From: Caryophanales bacterium
GTDB taxonomy: Bacteria; Bacillota; Bacilli; Alicyclobacillales; SLC66
Length of the DNA: 22,319 bases
Assembly (NCBI GenBank): GCA_027341705.1
Contig: DAIELO010000006.1
Coordinates: 1-22,319, forward strand
Direction of reading: 5' to 3'
Positions within the stretch are counted from its first letter, which is position 1. Every line of letters begins with the position of its first letter. The translations under genes were made by a program, and so were the position numbers. Shown here piece by piece: positions 15,575 to 22,319 of the stretch. Under the pieces are notes generated by a model, which saw nothing but the letters and a program-made list of their open reading frames with translations, was not told where the DNA came from and made no database searches.

Positions 15575-15871
15575 GTGGGGTTCATTGTTATCAATTTTGT
15601 AAACTGGGTGGTAACGGTTTATTGGTATTTGATTATCGCCAGAATTTTGTTGAGTTGGTTTCCTGATATTTCTAACATGAGTTTTGGGCAGTGGGTTTTT
15701 CGGTTGACAGAACCGTATTTAGCGCCTTTTCGGAGAATTATTCCACCGTTACCACTCGGCGGGATGTATTTGGATATCTCAATTTATGCAGCCATCATTG
15801 CGTATTATTTTGCAGAACAAGGGCTCATGTGGCTCGTGCAATATTTGCTGATTATTACAGGATTATACTAG
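15575..15871 (+). CDS. ylmG: YggT-family membrane protein YlmG
   Basis: A 98-residue membrane protein with one hydrophobic segment at the N-terminus (IVINFVNWVVTVYWYLIIARILLSW, split in two below 20 residues each) and another at the C-terminus. The YggT signature is clear: ARILLSWFPD, then RLTEPYLAPFRRIIPP and YLDISIYAA. YggT proteins are conserved beside sepF and are linked to membrane organisation and division in several lineages, with no fixed mechanism. GTG 15575 is preceded by GAGGTGA (15564-15570), which ends in the sepF stop; four bases separate the genes. Confidence 0.9.
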   Translation: MGFIVINFVNWVVTVYWYLIIARILLSWFPDISNMSFGQWVFRLTEPYLAPFRRIIPPLPLGGMYLDISIYAAIIAYYFAEQGLMWLVQYLLIITGLY

Positions 15872-15887
15872 TAGGTGGGCTTGTTGC

Positions 15888-16601
15888 ATGAAGGAACATG
15901 TACTCACTCACTTTCGTTCTTCAGAAGCGGAAGCAGTTAAACGTCTTGACGAGTTTGCAAGGCGTGCAAATCAAAGCGGTCGCAAGTTGTTGACGGCATT
16001 TCTGACACCGCGGGAATTAGAAATAGCAGAAATGATGGCTGCTCGTAATCATGTGCATGTGCAATTTTTCGGAGGATTTATGCAGGCCGAACGGGTGCGT
16101 GTGATATTTCACTCCTTTGAAGAAGCTGATTGGGAAAATACGACTGATCATTTTGAACTTGCTTGTTTAAGCGTCGTTAGTGCGCATCGTGAACCATTAC
16201 GGCATCAGGATTATCTGGGCGCTCTGCTGGGATTAGGAATACAAAGAAACCAAGTTGGAGATATTGTGATTTCAAAGGAATCAGGTTTCGCTTTTGTGTT
16301 TTGTGTTCGTCAAATGGCATTATATTTCGTTGATCATTATACACATGTGGGAAAAGTACCGATTACAGTCGAATGGTTGCAACGGACGCCTGATTTACAG
16401 GATATAAAGAGCATCTTAGATGAACATGTGTTTACCCTGAAATCTCTTCGGTTAGATGCGTTGGTGGCACATGCTTTTGGATTATCAAGAAGCAATGCGA
16501 TTACCCCAATTCAGACAGGGAAAGTACAACTTAATTTTAGTGTATGTGCCGATGTGACAGCAGAAGTGGCAGTAGGTGATGTGGTTTCTTTACGTGGTTA
16601 A
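15888..16601 (+). CDS. ylmH: S4-domain RNA-binding protein YlmH, ending at an early in-frame stop
   Basis: YlmH is an S4-domain RNA-binding protein of this cluster, recently connected with ribosome rescue or quality control. The 237-residue product has the N-terminal domain (FLTPRELEIAEMM, QAERVRVIF, LGALLGLGIQRNQVGDIVIS) and the S4 domain beginning FTLKSLRLDALVAHAFGLSR. The frame stops at TAA 16599-16601 directly after VVSLRG, where the family normally reads RGFGR or similar. Reading past the TAA, 25 more family-like codons follow in the same frame, bringing the total to about 263 codons, close to the 257 of Bacillus subtilis YlmH. So the gene is nonsense-interrupted, read through, or affected by a base error. 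The start follows AGGTGGG (15872-15878) by nine bases. Confidence 0.9.
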   Translation: MKEHVLTHFRSSEAEAVKRLDEFARRANQSGRKLLTAFLTPRELEIAEMMAARNHVHVQFFGGFMQAERVRVIFHSFEEADWENTTDHFELACLSVVSAHREPLRHQDYLGALLGLGIQRNQVGDIVISKESGFAFVFCVRQMALYFVDHYTHVGKVPITVEWLQRTPDLQDIKSILDEHVFTLKSLRLDALVAHAFGLSRSNAITPIQTGKVQLNFSVCADVTAEVAVGDVVSLRG

Positions 16602-16679
16602 GGTCGCATCCGTATTCTATCTATCGATGAGAATACCAAAAGTGGTCGGCAATTTGTACGGATTGGAAAGTATATTTGA
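16602..16679 (+). pseudogene. ylmH: In-frame C-terminal tail of YlmH after the TAA codon
   Basis: From GGT 16602 to TGA 16677-16679 the ylmH frame continues as GRIRILSID, then ENTKSGRQF and VRIGKYI. This matches the usual YlmH end in layout: GR after the RG pair, a beta-strand, a TKKG-like turn, then a last strand. No frameshift is needed. The tail closes 37 bases before the divIVA start and covers most of an otherwise empty gap. Whether it is translated cannot be told from sequence. Confidence 0.7.
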
Positions 16680-16716
16680 CGAGTGCGTGAATGCGTACAT
16701 AGGAGGTAGATGTTCT

Positions 16717-17190
16717 GTGCCATTAACTCCGCTGGATATTCATAATAAAGAGTTTAAGCGAGCACTCCGTGGTTACAATGAAGATGAGGTCAATGATTTT
16801 CTTGATCGCATCATCAAAGACTATGAAGGATTAATTCGACATAATAAAGAATTAGAAGAGCGACTCACACAAACTGAGGAACAGATCAAGCATTTTCGTG
16901 CCATGGAAGATTCGCTTGGTAAGTCGATCATGCTTGCGCAAGAAACAGCAGAAGAGTTGAAGCAGAATGCGCGCAAAGAGGCACAATTGGTGATTCGCGA
17001 ATCAGAGAAGAATGCTGACCGAATCATTCAAGAAGCGTTGAACAAGGCACGCAAAAGTTCCATTGAGCTTGATGAGATTAGAAAACAAGCGATGGTTTTT
17101 CGTGCGCGGTTCCGGTCTTTGATACAGGCACAAATGGAAATGTTAGAATCAAACGTATGGGAAGAGATTGTCGAACAGCCCGCGGACTAG
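16717..17190 (+). CDS. divIVA: Cell division initiation/pole protein DivIVA
   Basis: DivIVA is a coiled-coil protein that senses negatively curved membrane at septa and poles, recruiting MinJ/MinD and, in sporulation, the chromosome-anchoring machinery. The 157-residue product has the N-terminal membrane-binding domain PLTPLDIHNKEF-(x)-RGYNEDEVNDFLDRI, followed by a long charged coiled coil from about residue 30 to the end. Bacillus subtilis has Phe17-Arg18 as the membrane-inserting tip; here the pair is Leu17-Arg18. GTG 16717 is preceded by AGGAGG (16701-16706) ten bases away and matches the family start. The in-frame extension to 16576 overlaps ylmH and is not family-like. A terminator follows. 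Confidence 0.95.
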   Translation: MPLTPLDIHNKEFKRALRGYNEDEVNDFLDRIIKDYEGLIRHNKELEERLTQTEEQIKHFRAMEDSLGKSIMLAQETAEELKQNARKEAQLVIRESEKNADRIIQEALNKARKSSIELDEIRKQAMVFRARFRSLIQAQMEMLESNVWEEIVEQPAD

Positions 17191-17226
17191 TGCCTTTTTT
17201 ATGGATTCAAAGGGCTTTATAAAGAT

Positions 17227-17263
17227 GTCTGCGCTCCTAGTGGTTTGGGTGGCGGACTTTTTT
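17227..17263 (+). terminator. Rho-independent terminator between divIVA and ileS
   Basis: GTCTGC (17227-17232) pairs with GCGGAC (17252-17257), including one G-T pair. TCC and GGG inside can extend the stem beyond a small internal loop. Six T follow (17258-17263), then ATTTTAT. It ends 25 bases before ileS. Confidence 0.72.
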
Positions 17264-17288
17264 ATTTTATACAAGTGGAGGCTTTGTG

Positions 17289-20045
17289 ATGGAATATGAT
17301 CTAACGCTTAATTTGCCAACAACGAATTTCCCCATGCGCGGGAATCTTCCAGTGCGAGAACCAGAGATGTTGAAACACTGGCAAGAAATTAATTTGTATC
17401 AAGAAGTACAAAAAAGTAGGGCAGGGAAACCAAAGTTTATTTTACATGATGGTCCACCATATGCTAATGGCAATACGCATATTGGACATGCACTCAACAA
17501 AATCTTAAAAGACATGGTAGTGAAATCGAAAACCATGGACGGTTTTGATGCGCCTTATGTACCTGGTTGGGACACTCATGGGTTGCCAATTGAGACTGCG
17601 ATTATTAAAGCACAGAAGTTAAACCGTCATGAGATTCAGGTGACCGATTTTCGCGCGGCATGTGCACAGTATGCGCAATCATTTATTGACATACAAAAAG
17701 AACAGTTTATTCGCTTTGGCGTGCGTGGTGACTATGATCATCCGTATGTGACAATGACGCCAGATTATGAGGCGGCACAGATTCGCGTCTTTGGCGCGAT
17801 GGCGGAAAAAGGGTACATATACAAGGGATTAAAGCCGGTGTACTGGTGTCCATCTTGTGAAACTGCGCTGGCGGAAGCGGAAATTGAGTATGCCAACAAG
17901 CGTTCTCCTTCTATTTATGTAAAATTCGCAGTGCAAGACGGATTAGGGCAGTTGCCAGACGATGCACATTTGGTCATCTGGACAACCACGCCGTGGACGA
18001 TACCTGCCAATGTGGCGATTGCGCTGGGGCCTGATTTTGAATATTCGTTGATCCTTGTGCAAGGAGAAAAATTGCTGCTGGCCACCGCGCTGGTGGAAGA
18101 AGTGCTCAAGGCAGCGGGCTTCGCACAGGAAAATTATGAGGTAGTGAAGACATTTAAAGGTCGTGAACTTGAAGGTGTGATCGCTCGTCATCCATTTTAT
18201 GAACGGCCTTCTGTGGTGATTCTTGGCGATCACGTTACGTTGGAGACGGGCACGGGTGCGGTACATACGGCAACTGGCCATGGTATGGATGACTATTTGG
18301 TCGGGCTTAAGTATGATCTGCCGATCCTGGCACCGCTTGATGACAAAGCGCGGTTTACGGAAGCGGCAGCGCCGTTTGCGGGGATTTTTTATGCAAAGGC
18401 TAATCCGCTAATCGTAGAAAAATTACAAGAGTCAGGGGCCTTATTGGCTTCAAGTGAGATTGAGCATCAATATCCGCATTGCTGGCGGTGTAAAAATCCA
18501 GTTATTTTTCGCGCGACAGAACAGTGGTTTGCCTCTATTGAAGCGTTTCGGGAAACGATGCTGCAAGAAATTGACCGCGTGGATTGGGCAGTTCCGTGGG
18601 GGAAAATTCGCTTACACAACATGATCGCTGATCGCACTGACTGGTGTATTTCTAGGCAGCGTACATGGGGTGTGCCGATCCCTGTGTTTTATTGTGAAGA
18701 TTGTGGAGAGACACTTTTAAACCATGACACTATTGAGCAAGTGGCGGGACTTTTTGAGCAACATGGCTCGCAAATCTGGTTTGAAAAATCAGCGAGTGAA
18801 CTGTTGCCGCGCGGCCAGAAGTGCCATTGTGGAAGTGATCATTTTCGCAAAGAAACAGATATCATGGACGTATGGTTTGATTCCGGCTCCAGTCACATGG
18901 CGGTACTCAAACAGCGACCAGCGCTTAGTTGGCCTGCCGATTTGTATCTAGAAGGGTCCGATCAGTATCGGGGCTGGTTCAATTCTTCTTTGTCTACTTC
19001 TGTGGCGGTCACAGGCCAAGCGCCTTATCGCCAAGTCTTGTCACATGGGTTTATTGTGGACGGAGAAGGACGGAAAATGTCCAAAAGTTTGGGTAACGGT
19101 GTCGACCCTATTCAGGTGATTCAACAAATGGGGGCCGATATTCTCAGACTTTGGGTGGCGTCGGTGGACTACAAGGCGGACGTGCGTATTTCTCAAGCGA
19201 TTTTGCGTCAAGTGGCTGAGGTGTACCGCAAGATCAGAAATACATTTCGCTTTTTGCTGGGAAATCTCAATGGATTTTCAGCGCAAGATCGCCTGCCTTA
19301 TGAAAACTTACGTAGCATTGACCGCTATTTGTTGGATCGTTTAGCTAGACTTTCTGAGCGCTGCCAAGTGGCGTATCGGAATTATGAATTTCACGTGGTA
19401 TATCATGCGGTACAAAATTTTTGTGCGGTAGAGTTATCCAGTTTTTACTTGGATGTTATGAAGGATACGTTGTACGTGGAACATGCACATGCTGATAAGC
19501 GGCGTGCCGCGCAGACTGTGTTGTATGAAAGTTTGCATACGCTAGTTCGTTTGGTGGCACCGATTTTGACATTCACCGCAGATGAAGTGTGGGGCGAAAT
19601 GCAGGATGCACAAGATCTAAGCGTACAGATGCAGGAATGGTATCCTTTGCCTGACAAGTATCTGCAACCGGAACTAGCAACAGAATTTGACCAAATCATG
19701 GCATTGCGTTCGGTTGTATTGCAAGGATTAGAAACTGCCAGACAAGATAAAGTGATCGGCCAATCTTTGGGCGCGAAAGTCGATTTGTATGCGGTTCACG
19801 ATATGGATTTGATTGTCAAACACAATGTAGATTTAAAGGAATTATTTATTGTGTCTGCTTTAGAGGTGCACCCAAATGAGGAAAATCCACCAACAGACGC
19901 GCTGGTTGATGAAGCAGTGGCGGTTGTTGTCAGTGTTGCGGATGGGGAAAAATGCGATCGTTGCTGGCACATCCGTACGGATGTCGGAAATCACGGCGTG
20001 CATGAGCACGTGTGTCCGCGCTGCGCTGAGATATTAGAAGCGTAG
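17289..20045 (+). CDS. ileS: Isoleucine--tRNA ligase
   Basis: IleS charges tRNA-Ile and edits misactivated valine. The 918-residue class I enzyme has the HIGH motif (His64-His67 in GNTHIGHAL), the CP1 editing domain ([17 protein letters not shown]; later [16 protein letters not shown]), [15 protein letters not shown], the KMSKS loop (Lys596-Ser600), an anticodon-binding helical domain, and a C-terminal zinc finger with Cys889, Cys892, Cys909 and Cys912 (CDRCWH ... CPRC). The length and zinc finger indicate the standard bacterial type rather than the eukaryote-like, mupirocin-resistant type. ATG 17289 follows GGAGG (17277-17281) by seven bases; GTG 17286 is only four bases away. No T-box leader fits in the short upstream gap. 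Confidence 0.98.
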   Translation: MEYDLTLNLPTTNFPMRGNLPVREPEMLKHWQEINLYQEVQKSRAGKPKFILHDGPPYANGNTHIGHALNKILKDMVVKSKTMDGFDAPYVPGWDTHGLPIETAIIKAQKLNRHEIQVTDFRAACAQYAQSFIDIQKEQFIRFGVRGDYDHPYVTMTPDYEAAQIRVFGAMAEKGYIYKGLKPVYWCPSCETALAEAEIEYANKRSPSIYVKFAVQDGLGQLPDDAHLVIWTTTPWTIPANVAIALGPDFEYSLILVQGEKLLLATALVEEVLKAAGFAQENYEVVKTFKGRELEGVIARHPFYERPSVVILGDHVTLETGTGAVHTATGHGMDDYLVGLKYDLPILAPLDDKARFTEAAAPFAGIFYAKANPLIVEKLQESGALLASSEIEHQYPHCWRCKNPVIFRATEQWFASIEAFRETMLQEIDRVDWAVPWGKIRLHNMIADRTDWCISRQRTWGVPIPVFYCEDCGETLLNHDTIEQVAGLFEQHGSQIWFEKSASELLPRGQKCHCGSDHFRKETDIMDVWFDSGSSHMAVLKQRPALSWPADLYLEGSDQYRGWFNSSLSTSVAVTGQAPYRQVLSHGFIVDGEGRKMSKSLGNGVDPIQVIQQMGADILRLWVASVDYKADVRISQAILRQVAEVYRKIRNTFRFLLGNLNGFSAQDRLPYENLRSIDRYLLDRLARLSERCQVAYRNYEFHVVYHAVQNFCAVELSSFYLDVMKDTLYVEHAHADKRRAAQTVLYESLHTLVRLVAPILTFTADEVWGEMQDAQDLSVQMQEWYPLPDKYLQPELATEFDQIMALRSVVLQGLETARQDKVIGQSLGAKVDLYAVHDMDLIVKHNVDLKELFIVSALEVHPNEENPPTDALVDEAVAVVVSVADGEKCDRCWHIRTDVGNHGVHEHVCPRCAEILEA

Positions 20046-20067
20046 ACAACAGAATTAGTGAACGGCT

Positions 20068-20111
20068 AGAAGGTGGAACATCATCGCAACGTCGATGATG
20101 TTCCACCTTCT
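20068..20111 (+). terminator. Long perfect hairpin after ileS, probable terminator
   Basis: GAAGGTGGAACATCATCG (20069-20086) pairs over all 18 bases with 20093-20110; the flanking A and T make it 19 base pairs, with the loop CAACGT. The tail is TTAAACTT, a poor T-run, so termination may be weak or the hairpin may serve RNA stability. It lies 22 bases after the ileS stop. Confidence 0.6.
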
Positions 20112-20206
20112 TAAACTTGTACCGTCATCATGCTATACCGCTGCTCTATCAGGTATTTATTCATGAACCACCCAAGCAAAAGTCGACGTGCTCATTTATT
20201 GTGGGA

Positions 20207-20235
20207 TTGCTATGTGTCAGTAAGTATTGTATTAT
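20207..20235 (+). promoter_or_regulatory. Candidate promoter of the acyl-CoA operon
   Basis: TTGCTA (20207-20212) and TATTAT (20230-20235) are separated by 17 bases, with a predicted start near 20242, inside the palindrome that follows. An alternative -10, TATAAT at 20258-20263, lies within the palindrome's right arm but lacks a clear -35. The rest of 20112-20206 shows no gene or structure. Confidence 0.45.
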
Positions 20236-20237
20236 AT

Positions 20238-20264
20238 TATTATAGGAATCGAATTCCTATAATA
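20238..20264 (+). promoter_or_regulatory. 12+3+12 palindrome, probable repressor operator
   Basis: TATTATAGGAAT (20238-20249) is perfectly repeated in inverse as ATTCCTATAATA (20253-20264) around CGA. Its position at the predicted transcript start and 30 bases before the CoA-transferase gene fits the binding site of a dimeric repressor. TetR-type regulators often control acyl-CoA operons, but no regulator gene is seen in this window. A weak hairpin function in RNA is possible too. Confidence 0.6.
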
Positions 20265-20293
20265 GGTTTTACATAAGAAAAGAGGTGGATGCT

Positions 20294-21475
20294 ATGCATC
20301 CATTGACTGGTGTTCGGATTTTGGATTTTACACGTGTATTGGCTGGTCCGTTTTGTACGATGAATTTGGCAGATATGGGTGCAGAGGTGATCAAGGTAGA
20401 GTCTATTTCTGGCGATGATACACGCGCGTGGGGACCGCCATTTGCTGAGGGAGAAAGTGCATATTTTTTAAGTGTGAATCGCAATAAGCGATCGATTGCC
20501 GTCAATCTCAAGTCATCTGAAGGACGTCTGGTGGCGGAAGAGTTGATCACTAAAGCGGATGTAATCATTCATAACTTCTTGCCCTCATCTGCAGAGAAGT
20601 TGGGACTTTTGTACGAGCAGGTAAAAGTCATCAATCCGAATGTCATTTATTGTTCCATATCGGGGTATGGCAACACGCACAACGTACCAGGGTACGACTA
20701 CATTATGCAGGCCATTGGCGGGATCATGAGCATAACAGGGGAAGCAGAAGGAGCGCCTGCGAAAGTAGGGGTGGCCATCACTGATTTGTTTACGGGACTC
20801 TATGCGGCGGTCGCTATTCAAAGCGCACTTCTTTTTCGTCAGCGAACAGGGATTGGCCAGGAAATTGACATGGCGCTTTACGATGCGCAATTGGCGATGC
20901 TTGCTAATGTGGCAAGTAATGTGCTGATCGGAAAGGGAGATGCACAGCGATTAGGCAATGAACACCCCAACATTGTGCCCTATCAGCTTTTTCAGACTAA
21001 TGATGGGGAACTTGTGATTACGGTGGGAAATGATCATCAGTTTCGTGCTTTCTGTGAGGCGTTGGAGATAGTAGATATAGCCGACCATTCGGATTACTCC
21101 ACCAACGCCAAACGAGTGAAAAATCGCAAAAAACTCATTCCCTTGTTAGAAAGTTATCTTGTAAAATTTTCTACAAAGGAGGTGCTAGAACGCATGACTG
21201 TGGCTAACATACCATGTGGACAGGTGCGCTCAGTGGCAACTGCGCTTGCGGCGACAGAGACGGTGATGCGGGACATGTTATGGAAAGTGAGTCATCCTTT
21301 AGCCGGAGAATTAACATTGGTGGGTAGTCCTTTGAAGTTGTCCGAAACGCCGCCACTTAATGTGATGGCTCCTCCGCGATTAGGACAACATACACAAGAA
21401 ATTTTAGTAGAACTAGGGTATGAAGACGTGGAGATTAAAGTTTTAGAGAAGAAAGGGGTCATTTTGACATGTTAG
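20294..21475 (+). CDS. Class III (CaiB/BaiF-type) CoA-transferase
   Basis: Class III CoA-transferases move CoA between carboxylic acids in the cytoplasm. The 393-residue length is normal. The N-terminus PLTGVRILDFTRVLAGPFCT and LADMGAEVIKVE are diagnostic, as are SVNRNKRSIAVNLK, YCSISGYG, PGYDYIMQAIGG and the catalytic aspartate Asp164 in GVAITDLFTGLYA. ATG 20294 follows AGAGG (20281-20285) by eight bases; GTG 20285 overlaps that site and is unlikely. The stop overlaps the start of the acyl-CoA dehydrogenase gene by seven bases, so the two work in one pathway, perhaps activation and then oxidation of a fatty, dicarboxylic or aromatic-derived acid. The substrate cannot be told from sequence. 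Confidence 0.93.
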   Translation: MHPLTGVRILDFTRVLAGPFCTMNLADMGAEVIKVESISGDDTRAWGPPFAEGESAYFLSVNRNKRSIAVNLKSSEGRLVAEELITKADVIIHNFLPSSAEKLGLLYEQVKVINPNVIYCSISGYGNTHNVPGYDYIMQAIGGIMSITGEAEGAPAKVGVAITDLFTGLYAAVAIQSALLFRQRTGIGQEIDMALYDAQLAMLANVASNVLIGKGDAQRLGNEHPNIVPYQLFQTNDGELVITVGNDHQFRAFCEALEIVDIADHSDYSTNAKRVKNRKKLIPLLESYLVKFSTKEVLERMTVANIPCGQVRSVATALAATETVMRDMLWKVSHPLAGELTLVGSPLKLSETPPLNVMAPPRLGQHTQEILVELGYEDVEIKVLEKKGVILTC

Positions 21476-22319
21476 ATTTTTCGCTTAGCCAGGAACAATT
21501 AGAATTGCAGTCTATGGTGCGTAAGTTTACAAAATCAGAAATTATTCCTCATATGCAAAAATGGGATGAGGAACACCATTTTGAGACGAACGTTATCCGC
21601 AAACTGGCCGATCTCGGATTAATGGGTGTTTGTATTCCAGAACAGTATGGTGGTGCCAATATGGACTATAATTCTTTGGCGATCGTCTGCGATGAACTAG
21701 AATACGGGGACACCGCATATCGCACTGCTGTTTCAGTTCATACAGGGCTTAACAGTATGACCTTACTTCAGTGGGGGACGGAAGCGCAAAAGCAAAGATA
21801 TCTAGTTCCTCAAGCACTTGGAAAAGAATGGGGAGCATTTGCGCTGACTGAACCTAACGCTGGATCGGATGCTGGTTCACTACAGACGCGTGCCATACGC
21901 GATGGAGACGATTATATCATTAATGGGTCGAAAATTTGGATTTCACTAGCCAACCACGCTGATAATATTTTGGTTTTTGCTACCGTTGACCCGGATAAAA
22001 AGCATCGCGGAATTACTGCCTTTATCGTAGAGCGGACATTTCCAGGAGTTACTACGCGTTCGATTAAAGGCAAGTTAGGAATACATGGTGGGGATACAGG
22101 AGAGGTCATTTTGGAGGACGTGCGTGTTCCTGCAATGAATCGTCTTGGTGAAGATGGGGAAGGTTTCAAAATTGCAATGTCTGCACTGGATAACGGTCGG
22201 TTTACTGTGGCGGCGGGAGCCGCTGGATTAACGCGCGCATGTCTGGATGCCTCTGTCAAGTATGCGCATGAACGTAAAACCTTTGGTGTGGAAATTGGAA
22301 ATCATCAGTTGGTGCAACA
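21469..22319 (+). CDS. Acyl-CoA dehydrogenase (3' end cut by the window)
   Basis: An FAD enzyme that makes the alpha-beta double bond in acyl-CoA. The first 283 residues are visible, and the remaining approximately 100 lie beyond the window. Motifs in order: N-terminal helical domain beginning LDFSLSQEQLELQ, LADLGLMGVCIPEQYGG, the FAD/substrate loop AFALTEPNAGSDAGSL, YIINGSKIWIS, the beta-domain LGIHGGDTGEVILEDVRVP, then the C-terminal helical domain GRFTVAAGAAG and YAHERKTFGVEIGNHQLVQ. The catalytic glutamate of the family would be downstream and is not seen. ATG 21469 overlaps the CoA-transferase stop and has AAAGGGG (21452-21458) ten bases upstream, so coupling is likely. Chain-length specificity cannot be judged. 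Confidence 0.95.
   Translation, partial: MLDFSLSQEQLELQSMVRKFTKSEIIPHMQKWDEEHHFETNVIRKLADLGLMGVCIPEQYGGANMDYNSLAIVCDELEYGDTAYRTAVSVHTGLNSMTLLQWGTEAQKQRYLVPQALGKEWGAFALTEPNAGSDAGSLQTRAIRDGDDYIINGSKIWISLANHADNILVFATVDPDKKHRGITAFIVERTFPGVTTRSIKGKLGIHGGDTGEVILEDVRVPAMNRLGEDGEGFKIAMSALDNGRFTVAAGAAGLTRACLDASVKYAHERKTFGVEIGNHQLVQ

Noticed and set aside
20071..20086. AGGTGGAACATC resembles the T-box motif AGGGTGGNACCGCG
   Set aside because: It is after ileS, is fully used in a simple perfect hairpin, lacks the CCGCG part, and no Stem I or specifier loop is present.

Overview
The window is a chromosomal segment of an endospore-forming, low-to-mid GC Bacillota. The gene order murB-murA-divIB-(two DUF881 genes)-sbp-ftsA-ftsZ ... 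spoIIGA-sigE-sigG-ylmC-pgeF-ylmE-sepF-ylmG-ylmH-divIVA-ileS closely matches the Bacillus division/sporulation cluster. An acid-loving Alicyclobacillaceae-like member is my guess, but the sequence alone does not prove the genus. Nearly every gene is on the + strand, tightly packed and often overlapping, and many genes start with GTG or TTG.

Region 1 (1-6511) is the cell wall and division operon. It holds the last codons of a probable murB, then murA, divIB, two DUF881 genes, sbp, ftsA and ftsZ, closed by a strong terminator. The ftsA start region carries two mutually exclusive hairpins that share the start codon.

Region 2 (6512-10506) is an accessory island between ftsZ and spoIIGA. A minus-strand CapK/PaaK-like adenylate-forming enzyme faces away from a + strand set of three genes: a [2Fe-2S] ferredoxin, a small membrane-anchored protein of unknown family, and a polytopic GT-C-like membrane protein. 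Divergent promoters lie between the two transcription units.

Region 3 (10507-13114) is the sporulation sigma cassette. SpoIIGA is the protease that activates pro-sigma E; sigE overlaps the end of spoIIGA; sigG follows, with a near-ideal sigma F/G-type promoter and an inverted repeat directly upstream.

Region 4 (13115-20111) is the ylm/divIVA group. ylmC ends in a terminator. It is followed by pgeF, ylmE, sepF, ylmG, ylmH, divIVA, a second terminator, and ileS without room for a T-box. The ylmH reading frame is interrupted by one in-frame TAA inside its S4 domain, although the conserved tail continues in the same frame for 25 more codons.

Region 5 (20112-22319) is an acyl-CoA metabolism operon: a class III CoA-transferase and an acyl-CoA dehydrogenase cut by the window end, preceded by a perfect 12+3+12 palindrome that looks like a repressor operator.

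No rRNA, tRNA, insertion sequence, CRISPR array or phage gene was seen. No stretch longer than 300 bases lacks a gene. The best candidates for something undescribed are the ylmH in-frame stop, the ftsA start-site hairpins and the GT-C island.
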